The notes under the pieces were generated by a model. It was not told the DNA's origin and did not search any database. It was given only the letters and a program-made list of their open reading frames with translations. Position numbers and translations under genes: made by a program. This document shows positions 25,527 through 36,000 of a stretch of 64,000 nt of DNA, one piece after another. The stretch is from Pyramidobacter sp. C12-8. GTDB taxonomy: Bacteria > Synergistota > Synergistia > Synergistales > Dethiosulfovibrionaceae. The stretch is taken from the NCBI RefSeq assembly GCF_002007215.1, contig NZ_MUHX01000001.1:62001-126000 (forward strand), in the 5' to 3' direction. Position 1 is the stretch's first letter. Every line of letters starts with the position of its first letter.

Positions 25527-25575
25527 GAAAATCGCCGCCGACGGATCTTTGAGAGAGCCGTCGGCGGCGATTTTT
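25527..25575. terminator. bidirectional terminator between HAD and YjbR-EVE genes
   Basis: A perfect stem AAATCGCCGCCGACGG with its complement encloses a 13-nt loop, with T/A runs outside. It overlaps the stop codon of the minus-strand gene. Confidence 0.9.
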
Positions 25576-26708
25576 CATTTTATCCGGCGCGTTTTTGACG
25601 GTCTGTCCGCCTGTTTTTTCGCGGCGGGCGGCGCTTCCTGCGGATTTTCCGCCTCGAGGCGGTCGATCTCGCGGCGCAGCGTTTCGGGCATGCGGCGGGC
25701 GCTGCGCACGGCGCGGACGCCGAATTTTTTCATCAGCACCATGGGCAGCAGTTCGCGTCCGTAGCGGCGCAGCATGGCCAGGCGCATGACCCTGCTCATG
25801 CGCACGGCGCCGTCGTCGTAGTCGCAGGGGATATCGGTCTCGAGGACGCGGCACTTGCAGTAGATGGCCGACACGGGAGAACCGATGTACAGGTAGACGA
25901 GGTCGCCCGGGCGCACGCGGGCGGTCTGCTTCCACGTGTGCACGGGATTTTCGGCGAAGCCCTTTTCCACGTCGTAGTACCTGTAGTTGGCGGGCACGAT
26001 CCAAACGCCGTCGCTGAGCGCGGCGGAGCTTTTGCCTGTGCCGCGAGCCGCGAAGGCGTGGCTGGCCTCGAGCAATTCCATGACGCGTTCGTCGCCGAGC
26101 GAATCGTCGAGCGCGACGGTGACCCAGTATTTTTTGTTCATGTGGTAGCAGCGGAAAATTCCCCGTTCTTTCAGGAGCGCAGGCACGTCCGCGGCGTCGG
26201 CCTTGACGTTGAGCACGTCGACTTCGCCGTCTTTCCCGGGTTCGAGCTTGCCGCGGCCGATGCGCATGATCACGCCGTACCATTTGCGCGTGCGCGGTTC
26301 GCGGAACACGGCGGACGAATCGTCCTGCCACGGGAACTCGGGTGGGTTGCCGAAGCGCTCGCGGATCAGCGCGGCGACGCGGTTCGACTGGTCGGCGACG
26401 AAGTCGTGGGCGGTAAAGCACCGCTGCGCCAGATCGCGCAGCACGTCCGCGTAAGCCTGCCGTACCGAGGCCACGAAAGCTCCCGACTGGCTGGGGATGT
26501 GCACGGCCAGATACTCGTCGCCGGTGTCGAGGTCGTAAACGCGCCCGCGCACCTCGCCCCTGGCGTCGACACGGATGTCGGCGCGGAACTGGCCGTCCAT
26601 GAAGACGCGCGAACAGCGCCACTCCCCCCCGTCTTTTTTCAGGCCGGCGGCCTCGAAGCGCGAAAAGTCGGGCCGCCGCCGCTGGAAGATCTCGCTCTCG
26701 AGGGGCAT
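25575..26708 (-). CDS. MmcQ/YjbR-type protein fused to an EVE (PUA-like) domain
   Basis: 377 residues. The N-terminal part (about 1-110) carries 'FMDGQFRADIRVDARGEVRGRVYDLDTG', seen in long MmcQ/YjbR proteins. Residues about 115-225 are the YjbR core ('FPWQDDSSAVFREPRTRKWYG', 'CYHMNKKYWVTVALDDSL'), and residues about 232-310 resemble EVE ('GVWIVPANYRYYDVEKGF', 'RVRPGDLVYLYIGSPVSAIY'). The C-terminus is a Lys/Arg-rich tail. YjbR is a DNA-binding-like fold; EVE domains bind modified bases. A nucleic-acid role is therefore likely but untested. It is convergent with HAD and follows the GNAT gene by 13 bp. Confidence 0.75.
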   Translation of the reverse strand: MPLESEIFQRRRPDFSRFEAAGLKKDGGEWRCSRVFMDGQFRADIRVDARGEVRGRVYDLDTGDEYLAVHIPSQSGAFVASVRQAYADVLRDLAQRCFTAHDFVADQSNRVAALIRERFGNPPEFPWQDDSSAVFREPRTRKWYGVIMRIGRGKLEPGKDGEVDVLNVKADAADVPALLKERGIFRCYHMNKKYWVTVALDDSLGDERVMELLEASHAFAARGTGKSSAALSDGVWIVPANYRYYDVEKGFAENPVHTWKQTARVRPGDLVYLYIGSPVSAIYCKCRVLETDIPCDYDDGAVRMSRVMRLAMLRRYGRELLPMVLMKKFGVRAVRSARRMPETLRREIDRLEAENPQEAPPAAKKQADRPSKTRRIK

Positions 26709-26721
26709 TCCGGCGCCTCCA

Positions 26722-27267
26722 TTAAAGCCCGAGAGCCATCAGATACAAAGACTGGTACCCGCCGCCACGCAAACGGAAAGCTTTCTCGCGCACGCCATAC
26801 GTAACGAAGCCGAAGCGCTGGTACATCGCGACGGCCCGCTCGTTACCCGTTACTACGTCCAGTTCCAGTTGTTCGAACTGGGCCGCGCGGGCACACTCGA
26901 GCAACGATTCCATGAGCAGGGAGCCGATTCCCCACCCCCAGTAGGCGCGAAGCACGCACAATCCCGCGCTGGCGCGATGACGGCATTTTTCGCAGGGAAC
27001 GGGCGGCGCGAAACCGGCGCTGGCAGTCAGCACGCCGTCGACTTCGGCTATCAGCAGCAATTCCGTGGGACTGGCCTCCGACGCCTCGATAGAACGCCGC
27101 TGCGCTTCGGCGTCGACGGCGATCTCATCGGCGTAACGCAACATGAAGTCTGTTTCCACCGCGGCGCACCGGCGTTGCTCCAGCAACACAGCGGCATCTT
27201 CGGCGGCCGCGCTGCGCAGGACGCAGAGGCTTCCGTTTCTCAGCGTTGTTTTACGAAAATATTTCAT
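26722..27267 (-). CDS. GNAT-family N-acetyltransferase
   Basis: 181 residues from ATG 27267, preceded by AAAGG. 'LCVLRAYWGWGIGSLLMESLLECA' is the acetyl-CoA pyrophosphate loop (RxxGxG variant) and 'LELDVVTGNERAVAMYQRFGFVTYG' is the typical C-terminal motif. A 'CEKCRHRASAGLC' insertion before the acetyl-CoA loop brings three cysteines and a histidine together. The substrate is unknown; many such enzymes acetylate amines or ribosomal protein ends. It is transcribed with the M20 peptidase upstream (77 bp) and YjbR-EVE downstream. Confidence 0.85.
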   Translation of the reverse strand: MKYFRKTTLRNGSLCVLRSAAAEDAAVLLEQRRCAAVETDFMLRYADEIAVDAEAQRRSIEASEASPTELLLIAEVDGVLTASAGFAPPVPCEKCRHRASAGLCVLRAYWGWGIGSLLMESLLECARAAQFEQLELDVVTGNERAVAMYQRFGFVTYGVREKAFRLRGGGYQSLYLMALGL

Positions 27268-27344
27268 CCTTTTACCTTTCTTTACCGTGATTTCGATCGC
27301 GGTCCCTTCTTGGCGTCTCCGGGCTGTTCGCCGGAGACGCCTTG

Positions 27345-28487
27345 TTATACGCGGCTGATGAAGGAGGCCATCATGGCCACGCGAGGCACGAGCTGGTCGA
27401 GATAAACCTGCTCCTGCGGGTTGTGCATGAAGTCGCCGACCACGCCCATGCCGTCGATGGTGGGCACGCCGGCGGCGGAAATGTCGTTGCCGTCCGAACA
27501 GCCGCCCACCATGGGCGCCGCCTCGAGTCCCATGTCGAGGTCGGCGCCGACCTGCTGAAGCAGAGCGAAGAGCTTTCGGTTGGGCTCGCACTCGGCCAGC
27601 GGCGGGTGAGACAGTTTGATCTCGAACTCCACGCGCGCGCCGGGCAGCACGGCCCCGCGCCCGGCGAAAACGGCGCGGCCGCGTTCGACTTCCTCGGGCA
27701 CGCACATGCGCCAGTCCACGACCGCTTCGGCGTAATCGCAGACCACGTTGTCCGCGGTTCCGCCGCGGATCACGTTGGCGCTGAACGTGCTGCCGCCGGG
27801 GCCGTAATCCGACTGGCTCTCGGCGAAGAGGATCTGGTGCGCCAGCTCGATGTTGGCGTTGACGCCGCCCCGCGGATTATTGCCGGAGTGGGCCGCCTTG
27901 CCCCAGCATTTGATGAGGATCTGGCCGCCGCCCTTGCGGCTGACTTTGATCAGGCCGCTTTTCGCCACGGCCGGTTCGGCGACGATGCAGGCGCAAGCCT
28001 CTTTCGCCTTTTCCAGCAGCAGCGGACGGGAATGGAACGATCCCGTTTCCTCGTCGGAGTTGTTGACGATCAGAACTTTCTTGTCCAGCTTCACGCCCAG
28101 CTCCCGAAGCGCTTTCAGCGCCCAGATCACGGAGACGTCGCCGCCTTTCATGTCGACCACGCCGGGGCCGTAGAGGATATTGCCCTCCCGGCGCACCGGC
28201 ACCGTTCCCAGTGCGTGAACTGTATCGTAATGTCCGACGATCAGCAGCGTGCGGGACCCCGAGCCGATCTCGGTAACGAGGTGATCGCCCACTTCCGTCT
28301 GCGGCACGAACTGCGTCGCGGCGCCGAGTCGGTCTTTGTAGAGCGAGGCAAGCAGCCGCGCGCACGCGTCGGCGGCCGCCTTGTCCCCGGTCGGCGATTC
28401 GGAGCGGGCGAGCGCGACGAGATCGGCGACGATGTCTTCCCTGTGCGCTTCGAGATAATCGTAAATTTTCTTTTCCAGAGCTTTCAT
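27345..28487 (-). CDS. M20-family metallopeptidase (glutamate carboxypeptidase / CPG2 type)
   Basis: 380 residues from ATG 28487, eight bases after AAGGAGG. 'VGHYDTVHALG' (84-94), 'GPGVVDMKGG' (108-117) and 'NNSDEETGS' (142-150) are the dinuclear zinc ligands and catalytic glutamate of the M20A/CPG2 group. 'AAHSGNNPRGGVNAN' begins the dimerisation domain. CPG2 enzymes remove C-terminal glutamate from folate or peptide substrates. There is no signal peptide, so this one is cytoplasmic and differs from the two M20D enzymes in this window. The EamA transporter lies 69 bp upstream. Confidence 0.87.
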   Translation of the reverse strand: MKALEKKIYDYLEAHREDIVADLVALARSESPTGDKAAADACARLLASLYKDRLGAATQFVPQTEVGDHLVTEIGSGSRTLLIVGHYDTVHALGTVPVRREGNILYGPGVVDMKGGDVSVIWALKALRELGVKLDKKVLIVNNSDEETGSFHSRPLLLEKAKEACACIVAEPAVAKSGLIKVSRKGGGQILIKCWGKAAHSGNNPRGGVNANIELAHQILFAESQSDYGPGGSTFSANVIRGGTADNVVCDYAEAVVDWRMCVPEEVERGRAVFAGRGAVLPGARVEFEIKLSHPPLAECEPNRKLFALLQQVGADLDMGLEAAPMVGGCSDGNDISAAGVPTIDGMGVVGDFMHNPQEQVYLDQLVPRVAMMASFISRV

Positions 28488-28556
28488 GAAGGAACCTCCT
28501 TGCACAAACGCTTCGTTTTTTTTTCTTCGGTGACGGGCCGAGAACCGTGGCGGAGT

Positions 28557-29450
28557 TCACTTGCGCTCCGACTGCGATTGTCTCTGGGCGGCGAAGAACA
28601 GCGCCAGCCCGGCGAGTATGACGGCGATGCCTATGGCCTGCCGCGCCGAGAGCGTTTCGCCGAGAAACAGCCAGGCGAGGAAGCAGGTGCCGACCGGTTC
28701 GCCGAGGATCCCCATGGTGACGGTCGTGGCCGAGATCCACTTGAGCAGCACGTTGAACACCATCTGCCCGCCGATCGTCGAGACCAGCGCCAGACCGAGG
28801 AACGCCCCCCACGTGCCAGGCGCGTAGCCGGCGAACGGATAGCCCATGAAGAGCGCGTAGAGCGCCAGCACGACCGCACTGCTGCCGTAGCTGAGTACCG
28901 AATAGGGCACGGCGCCCATGCGGCGGCGCAGGATCTGCCCGCAGAAAAAGTACAGGCTGATGACGCCGCCGGAAACGAGCGCCAGCAGATCGCCCCACAG
29001 CGATTGGCTGCTGACGCTGAAATCGCTCCAGCCCACGACCGCCAAGCCGGCGATGGCGATCGCGCCGCCGGTCAGCGCGTGGGCGCTCAGCGTTTCGCCG
29101 AGGAACAGCCGCCCCCAGATCACCGAAAACAGCGGCTGCAGCGCCGCCAGCACGGTGGAACTGGCGACGGACGTGTAGCGCAGCGACTCGAACCACATCA
29201 CGTAATGGACGGCGAGGAAAAACCCGGCCAGCGCGCCTTCCGCATATTGAATCGGAGAAAGCGAGCGCAGCTCGCGCCGATCGTTTTTGTGGCTCAACAG
29301 CCACGGCAGCAGCGCCAGCGTGGCGAAAAAGAGCCGGTAGAAGGCGATGATGCCCGCCGGCGCGCGGGCGACCTTGGCGAAAACGCCCGACGCGGACAAC
29401 ATGAACACGCCGGCTGCCAGCGCCAGATAAATGACGGAACGAGATCTCAC
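28557..29450 (-). CDS. EamA (DMT superfamily) transporter
   Basis: 297 residues, GTG start behind AAGGAGG. Ten transmembrane helices in two EamA repeats: 'VFAKVARAPAGIIAFYRLFFA' in the first and 'LLKWISATTVTMGILGEPVGTCFLAWLFLGE' in the second. Members mostly export amino acids or small metabolites through the inner membrane. It is placed ahead of the M20 peptidase, which would fit export of surplus amino acids from peptide breakdown, but no substrate can be assigned. Confidence 0.87.
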   Translation of the reverse strand: MRSRSVIYLALAAGVFMLSASGVFAKVARAPAGIIAFYRLFFATLALLPWLLSHKNDRRELRSLSPIQYAEGALAGFFLAVHYVMWFESLRYTSVASSTVLAALQPLFSVIWGRLFLGETLSAHALTGGAIAIAGLAVVGWSDFSVSSQSLWGDLLALVSGGVISLYFFCGQILRRRMGAVPYSVLSYGSSAVVLALYALFMGYPFAGYAPGTWGAFLGLALVSTIGGQMVFNVLLKWISATTVTMGILGEPVGTCFLAWLFLGETLSARQAIGIAVILAGLALFFAAQRQSQSERK

Positions 29451-29651
29451 GGCGATTCCTCCTTGCCTTCGCAGTCACATCGGCGGATCGCTTTTGACGA
29501 CGACTGTAAAAGAATGCGGCGGTAAAATCCGGCGCGTCCGACCGAACCGCAAGGGCTCCGCCTGTCTTGGTTCAAACGAACTCCGGCGAGCGGGGCGTTC
29601 CGTTTTTTTAGATGCGCTGTCAAGGCTTGCGGCAACTTTGTTTGTATGAAA

Positions 29652-29667
29652 TGTTCCACGTGGAACA
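29652..29667. promoter_or_regulatory. parS-like ParB binding site
   Basis: TGTTCCACGTGGAACA, a perfect 16-bp palindrome (18 bp with flanking A/T), matches the bacterial chromosomal parS consensus. It lies in the 269-bp gap between the EamA and S9 peptidase genes. A second identical site is at 57861-57876. Confidence 0.8.
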
Positions 29668-29719
29668 TCAGAAACGGGGGCGGAAAACGCGGCGCGGTCC
29701 AGCGCGGTTTCTTCGTCGC

Positions 29720-31654
29720 TTAACCTTTCAAATGGCCGTCGAACCACGAGGCGATCTCGCGCAGCCGGGCGAGGCGGTTTCTGGGTCGGCCGGAGCGGCT
29801 CAGCTCGTGGTTCTCGCCGTTGAACAGGCACATGCGGCATTCCACTCCGAGCACCTTGAGGGCGGTAAACATCTGGAACGACTGGTCGCGCTCGCAGCGG
29901 AAGTCCTCCTGCGACTGGATCAGCAGCAGCGGCGTCTTGACGTTGGCGACGTGCTTGAGCGGCGATTCCTGCCAGGCCTGTTCGCACGCGTCCCACGGGC
30001 GGCCGCCGTGCTGGTCTTCCACGTAATAGTAGCCGATGTCGCAGCTGCCGAATTTCGACACCCAGTTGCTGATCGGTCGCTGCGCCGCGGCCGCTTTGAA
30101 AAAGTCCGTCTGCGTGACGATCCAGTTGGTCATGTAGCCGCCGTAGGAGCCGCCCGTGACGCCGACGTTCTTCTCGTCGACGAAGGGCAGGTTGGCGACG
30201 CACCATTTCGTGAACGCCATGATGTCGCTGTAATCCTTGACGCCGTAAAAGCCGCGGATGTCGTCGAAACCGCCGGGCCGTCCGTCGCCGCCGCGCGGGT
30301 TGCAGTAGATCACGGCGTAGCCGCGAGAAGCCCAGCACTGCATCTCGTGGAAATAGACGCCGCCGAAGGCGCTCTTGGGGCCGCCGTGGATGTGCAGGAT
30401 CGTCGGATACTTCCTGCCTTCCTCATAGCCCACGGGCTTCATGTACCAGCCGTCGAGCGTCCAGCCCTCGTTTTCGTAGCTCACGTGTTCGGGCGCGGAA
30501 AGCTGAAGCTCCTTCATGACGGCTTCGTTGTGGCGCGTCAGCTGACGCTCGCGGCCGTTTTCGAGCAGATAGAGTTCCTGCAGCTGCAGGCCCTTGAAGC
30601 CCGTCATGACCGCCGCGCCGTCTTTCCAGTCCCAGTTGTCCACCGTGTCGATCCCGTTGGTGAGAGCGGAGATGGAACCGTCGGCTTCGAGCGCGTAGAG
30701 TCGGCTCCGGAAGCCCTCGGTGGCGCAGTAGATCACGCGCCTCCCCTCGACGGCGAAGCCCTCCTCCTGATCGGCCGTGTTGTAGCGGCAGTCGCTGCCC
30801 ACGGCGTTGCGCAGGCTGCTGTCGAGAGCGGGCGTGACGGCGTCGAGCTTTTTGCCCTTAAGGAAGAAGAACTGGATGTTCTGATTCACGCCGACAGTTT
30901 TTTGGTCGCTGCCCGTGACCAGCGTGCCGTCCTTGTACCAGCCGGCGTCCTTGAAGCCGAACGTCAGCCCTTCGCTGAGGCAGGACAGTTCGCCCGTGCC
31001 CAGGTCGAGCTCGTAGACGTGGTTGGTCGTCGGCTTCACGTCCGTATACTCGACGGCGACGAGCAGCGCTTTGCGGCCGTCGTCGCTGAGATGGCAGCGC
31101 GCCACTTCCATATGCTCGGGCGTGACGCGCGTGAAGCCGCCGCTGGCGGCGTCGTACACGGCCAGCCCCGTGCGGCGCTGGCAGACGAAGCCCTTGCCGT
31201 TGGCGGTGAAGGGCAGCTGCTCAATCACGTAGTAGTCGGCGCCCTCGGGATTGTCGTAGACGGGCTCGAACGTCGCCGTCACCAGCCAGCGGCCGCCGCC
31301 GAGGTCGGCGATGGCGCTGGCCGGGCGGTCGATCGTGAACAGCTCGCGCGCCTCGCCGCCGTCCAGCGGCAGCGCGTAAAAGCGCGTGCTCTCCTTGGGC
31401 ACGTCGCCGCGCCCGGAGGTGAAGAGCAGCTCGCGCCCGTCGCGGCTCCAGGCGAAGAACTTCTCGGAGTTCGTGAACGTCAGCTGCCGTCCGCTGTCCG
31501 AGGCCAGGTCGTAAAGCCACAGGGCGCTGTCATAACCGTTCTTGTCGAAGTTGGCCGAGCTGACCACGTAGGCGATCTTGCCGCCGTCGGGCGAAAACGC
31601 GGGGCGCGAGAGGAACTTGAACTTTAACAGGTCGTCGTGCTGTACCGGTCTCAT
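29720..31654 (-). CDS. S9-family serine peptidase (acylaminoacyl/dipeptidyl peptidase type)
   Basis: 644 residues, ATG behind AAAGGAG. The N-terminal two thirds form a beta-propeller with TolB/DPP-like repeats ('FLSRPAFSPDGGKIAYVVS', 'NSEKFFAWSRDGRELLF'). The C-terminal alpha/beta hydrolase carries the nucleophile in 'GVTGGSYGGYMTNW' (Ser near residue 503), the acid in 'LLIQSQEDFRC' and the histidine in 'FNGENHELSRSG' (near 616). It trims N-terminal residues or dipeptides from short peptides in the cytoplasm. The M19 dipeptidase lies 57 bp upstream in the same direction, making a peptide-degrading pair. Confidence 0.92.
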   Translation of the reverse strand: MRPVQHDDLLKFKFLSRPAFSPDGGKIAYVVSSANFDKNGYDSALWLYDLASDSGRQLTFTNSEKFFAWSRDGRELLFTSGRGDVPKESTRFYALPLDGGEARELFTIDRPASAIADLGGGRWLVTATFEPVYDNPEGADYYVIEQLPFTANGKGFVCQRRTGLAVYDAASGGFTRVTPEHMEVARCHLSDDGRKALLVAVEYTDVKPTTNHVYELDLGTGELSCLSEGLTFGFKDAGWYKDGTLVTGSDQKTVGVNQNIQFFFLKGKKLDAVTPALDSSLRNAVGSDCRYNTADQEEGFAVEGRRVIYCATEGFRSRLYALEADGSISALTNGIDTVDNWDWKDGAAVMTGFKGLQLQELYLLENGRERQLTRHNEAVMKELQLSAPEHVSYENEGWTLDGWYMKPVGYEEGRKYPTILHIHGGPKSAFGGVYFHEMQCWASRGYAVIYCNPRGGDGRPGGFDDIRGFYGVKDYSDIMAFTKWCVANLPFVDEKNVGVTGGSYGGYMTNWIVTQTDFFKAAAAQRPISNWVSKFGSCDIGYYYVEDQHGGRPWDACEQAWQESPLKHVANVKTPLLLIQSQEDFRCERDQSFQMFTALKVLGVECRMCLFNGENHELSRSGRPRNRLARLREIASWFDGHLKG

Positions 31655-31711
31655 GCGAAAAATCTCCTTTCAGCGAATGTATTGAGAAAAATCAGCCTGC
31701 GCCGCCGGTCT

Positions 31712-32746
31712 TTAGCCGATCGTGCGTTCCAGGAATTTCAGCAGGTTCTCGCCGAGCGCGCCGCGAACCTCGTCCTCGCTGAATCCGCGGGCCAAAAGAG
31801 CGGCCGTCAGCCGCCAGCTCTCGTCGTAGAACGGCACCGCGTCCTTCGGCTCGCGATTGTTGCCGACGCGGAACTCGTCGCAGAAGTCGAAGCCGAAGCA
31901 CAGATGTTCCGCGCCGGCGACCTGTTTGACGTGCGCGCCGTGTGCCGCCAGCTCGTCGGGATCCGCGCGCCCCGCGCCGTTCGCGTCAAGCCGGACGAAG
32001 TCGCTGCAGGCGTTCATGCCCATGACGCCGCCGCGCTGCGCGAGCGCGGCGATCTGCTCGTCGGTCAGATTGCGCGCCACCGGCGTCAGCGCGCGGCAGT
32101 TGGAGTGGGAAGCGATGAACGGACGTTTGGTGAGCGCGCAGAGATCCCAGAACCCCTCGTCGTTGAGGTGCGAAACGTCCAGATACATGCCCAGCCGTTC
32201 CGCCTCGTCGGCCAGCCGCGCGCCGAAATCCGTCAGGCCGCCCTTGCGCCCTTCGCGCCGCGGCTGGAAGAAGCAGCCGTCGGCGGCGTAGTTGCGGCGG
32301 CTCCAGACGATGCCGATGCCGCGCACGCCCAGCTCGTAAAAGGCGCGTAGCAGATTGAGGTCGTTGCCCAGCGGCTCGGCGCCTTCGAACGACAGGAGCA
32401 GGGCGATCTTTCCCGCCGCGCGGGCGGCGCGGATCTCCGCGACGCCGCGGCACAGGACCAGGTCGGGACACTGCGCCAGCTCCTCGTGCATGCAGGCGAT
32501 CTGGTCGAGGGCGCGGCGCAGCGCCATTTCCGGCACGTGCCGGTCGTCGATGAAGATCGACGAGATCAGCAGGTCGACGCCGCCCGCGCGGATCTTTTCC
32601 AGATAATCCGTCCTGAAAACGTCCGTCCTGCCGCCCTCGAGGCGCTTGGCGGCGAGCAGGTTGAGCAGGTCGTAGTGCGCGTCGGCCACAAAGCAATCAT
32701 GGTGCAGCGCCTGCGCCCGCTCCTTCAATTCCGGGGTGATGTCCAT
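31712..32746 (-). CDS. M19 membrane-dipeptidase family protein
   Basis: 344 residues from ATG 32746 behind AAGGAGG; the longer frame lacks a site. The zinc ligands of renal-dipeptidase-like enzymes are visible: HxD in 'VADAHYDLLNLL', the bridging glutamate in 'LLSFEGAEPLG' and histidines in 'YLDVSHLND' and 'IASHSNCRALTPVARNLTD'. Bacterial members cleave dipeptides, including D-residue and dehydro forms. No signal peptide. It lies upstream of and probably co-transcribed with the S9 peptidase. Confidence 0.9.
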   Translation of the reverse strand: MDITPELKERAQALHHDCFVADAHYDLLNLLAAKRLEGGRTDVFRTDYLEKIRAGGVDLLISSIFIDDRHVPEMALRRALDQIACMHEELAQCPDLVLCRGVAEIRAARAAGKIALLLSFEGAEPLGNDLNLLRAFYELGVRGIGIVWSRRNYAADGCFFQPRREGRKGGLTDFGARLADEAERLGMYLDVSHLNDEGFWDLCALTKRPFIASHSNCRALTPVARNLTDEQIAALAQRGGVMGMNACSDFVRLDANGAGRADPDELAAHGAHVKQVAGAEHLCFGFDFCDEFRVGNNREPKDAVPFYDESWRLTAALLARGFSEDEVRGALGENLLKFLERTIG

Positions 32747-32877
32747 AAAGTTCCCTCCTTGGCGAAATACTGCCATGATTATAACGCGAAAGCTCTATTG
32801 CGTCCCCATGGTGAAGGAAAAAAACGGCGCTCCCGGGACGACCGCCCCGTTTCGCGGAAGCGCCTTTCACGAAAAGA

Positions 32878-32912
32878 GCCGCGGCGAATGAGAATCGATC
32901 GTTCGCCGCGGC
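32878..32912 (-). terminator. terminator of the autotransporter gene
   Basis: GCCGCGGCGAA and its exact complement flank a 13-nt loop; on the minus strand TCTTTTC follows. Downstream, a further GC-rich imperfect dyad (about 32825-32865) may back it up. Confidence 0.65.
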
Positions 32913-33005
32913 GCTTCGGTGCGGTGCTTGTTTTTCCGCCGCGGAACGGCGGCGTGTATCGCGTTTTTTTGCTTTTCTTCGTCCGCGGCAGTTTGTTCCC
33001 CGCTT

Positions 33006-36000
33006 TTACCTGATCTTGCCCGAAGCGCGCAGCAGGCGCTCGAGGCGCTCCACGCGTGCCTCCATTTCCGCCTTGACCGCGGCGATCTCTCGCGCCTGAT
33101 TGGCTTTGCTCTCGACGAGTTCGTGCTTGAGCGAAGACACCTCGGCCTGCAGCTCGGCGTTCTCCTTCTGCATCACGTAGACGCTGCTGATCGGGCCGGA
33201 GCGGTAGCGTTCGGGGATCTGGTCTTTGTCTTCCTTGCGCCCGATCTTCCAGGTCAGCCCGGCGTTGGCCATCGACTCGCCGTGATGCGTGACGGACACT
33301 CCGGCGTGGACCATGAAGTCTTCTTTCAGATAGTGCGCGAAGCCGAGGGCCAGCGCGTACTCGCCTCTGTACGCTCCGAAGCCGGCCATGATCTGGCTGG
33401 GTTCGACGGGGTCGTACTGCATCGGTTTCAACCCGGCGAGGGCAGATCCGAGCGCTCCGGTGCTCTTGATTTCGCTTCTCAGTTCGCCCATCTGGTTGTA
33501 GACGTTACCGAAGTTGTTGTAGATGTTGTTGAACTGTGTGTCGACGGCGCTGAGGGCGTCGCCGACGTTATGGTACGTGCCGCCGCGGATGACGTAGGTG
33601 GGGGCGGAGACGGAACCGTCGTTGTTGACGGAGGAGCCGCCGCCGAAGTGATTGGAGACGCTCGACGAGACGCCCCAGAGCTGCGAGCCGTTGACCGCGT
33701 CGGCGCTGGTCTGAGTGACGTCTCCCTTGGCGACGTTGACGATCTTGCTGCCGGTCGCGTCGAAGCCTTTGGCGGTGACTTTGCCGGCGAAGGTGGGCGC
33801 GTCGACGACGCGCACGGTCACGTCTCTTTCGTCGCGGGTGATTTCAATGTTGCTGCCGTTCTTGAACTGGACGGTATCGTTCTTGGCGACGACGATCGAT
33901 GGTCCTCCATTGGTCTGAAGGTTCCATTTGCCGCCCTGCCCCGCGTCGGGATCGAGGCCGATCGTGACGACGCCGCCCGCGACGGTGGTAATGACGCCGT
34001 TGGCGCCGACGAACTTGATGTCCGGCGTCGCGCTTTGTCCGAGCGTGACCGTGTGCGCGGGAGACGTTGTGGAGTCGCTGAGGGTGAATTTGTAGGTCGC
34101 GGCCCCGCCTGCGGCGGAGACGGCCGCCCGAAGTTGGGCGACGTTGACGGCGTCGGTATCTTCAAAACCGGCTGCGACGTTGGTGATCTGGCGGGTGCGT
34201 CCTGTCGTCTTGTCGCCGATGGAAAGCGCGCCCAAGGTGGATTGCCACGCGCTGCCGCTCTCCGTGGACGCGGCTCCGGTGGAAGGATCATAGCCTTGCA
34301 CGTTCGCAGCCGTATCCGCCACGCTGTAGGAGCCCAGCGCCACGCCAGCATCCGTTGTAGCTTTCGCTCCATAGCCGCCAACAGCGGTAGCGGTCTGCGC
34401 GTTTGCCGCGCTGTCTGCGCCCAGCGCCATCGACCAGCCGCCGGAAGCGTTTGCATGCCAACCCATGGCGACATCCATGGTCTTTTTCGTTGCGCTTCCC
34501 GCGCCGATGGCAACGGTCCAGTCCCCTTCCGCCGTACTTTCATTGCCGACAGCCACTGCCATTTCGCCTTTGACGGTCAGATCGCTCCCCAAGGCGATGC
34601 CTTTCTGTCCGCCGCCATCGTCCATACCGATAATAGTATTTCCATGACCGACAGACGTTCCCAGACTATCGGATACGGAACTGGCGCCTACCACGACGCT
34701 CCCGCCGTTCACCGTGTTGGTCAGGCCGACGGCCACATTCTGGTCGCTGCCGCTGGAGTTCTTGGTGTAGATCCACTTTGTCGGGTCGGACGGATCTTTT
34801 TCCGCCGTATAGCCGACCAGGTTCCCGACACCGAGGACAGTATTCTGTTCTCCGAAAACCTTTGTCAATTTATGGTCGTAATTATTATAATCCGTACCGA
34901 AGACTGCGTTATGCACGCCGTCCACGGTCAGGCTCTGGCCGACGACGATGCTGTTGTTCCTTCCATTCTTGACGCCCGCCAGCGTGTTGTTGTTGCCGAG
35001 GACGGTGCTGTTGTTGCCGGAAGACGAGGAGGAAATGCCGATGACCATGCTGTCCGTCCCGGTCGCTCCGTCGTTGGCATAGTTCGTCCCCGCTCCCTGT
35101 TTGTCGCTCTTCACGGAATAGTAGCGGACGGCGCCGTTTGCTATGGCCGCATTCAAAGCTTTCATCTGCGCCACGTTGACGGCGTCGGTGTCTTCCGTGC
35201 CGGCCGCCACGCCTGTGATCTGGCGAGTGACGCCTTTTGAAACGTCGCCTACGGAAACGGCGGCTGCGGTGGCTTTCCATGTTGCCGATGTATTCGTAGA
35301 AGCCGTATCGGTCGACGGATCATAACCGGCAGCTCCCTTGTCCACGGAAGCGATGGAGCCGCTGCCGAGCGCTACACCGCCGTCTTTTTCCACATCCGTA
35401 TTGTAGCCGAGCATCACCGCATTGCTTATGTTCGCCGTATGCGATTTAATCGGTACATTTTCCGTCACCTTATATTTCTTTTCAAGAATAACATTGCCCG
35501 AAGCATCTTTCATCGTATACGTTTTCGTTACAGTCTTCTTTTCCGTAGCCATGGATCCAAGGATTACATTATTTTTGCCGCCGTCCTTGTGGTGATAATC
35601 CCCGATCACTACATCGGCCGTACTGCCGGACATATTATTCCCGGTACCCATCATAGACATACGTTCCACATTCGTACCTGTATTTCCATATCCGTTGATC
35701 GTATTATTGATGCTGGGTGTATTTCCTGTACCGGTAAGGATATTTCCGGAGCCTATGATCTGGGAATGGACAGCATAATCTGAAGTATTTCCGTTCCCCA
35801 TGGTGACCACGGAACCGCCGCCGGTCGACATGGCCAGTCCCATCGCTTTCCTGATCTCGTCATGGCTCAACCGTCCGGTTCCGCCAGCATATCCTTGTCC
35901 CTCAAATAATATAGCATTACCCCAATACTCGTTCATACTGTTTCCATCTTCATCGGTCGGTGCCGTCCAGAAAGAATGTGTAACGCTATTGCCCGCGCCG

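Noticed and set aside
24562-26622. 686-codon minus-strand open frame
   Set aside because: Antisense and out of frame to HAD and YjbR-EVE genes, both of which have clear domains.
29540-29600. GGTTCAAAC resembling a tRNA T-loop
   Set aside because: No matching acceptor, D or anticodon stems around it.
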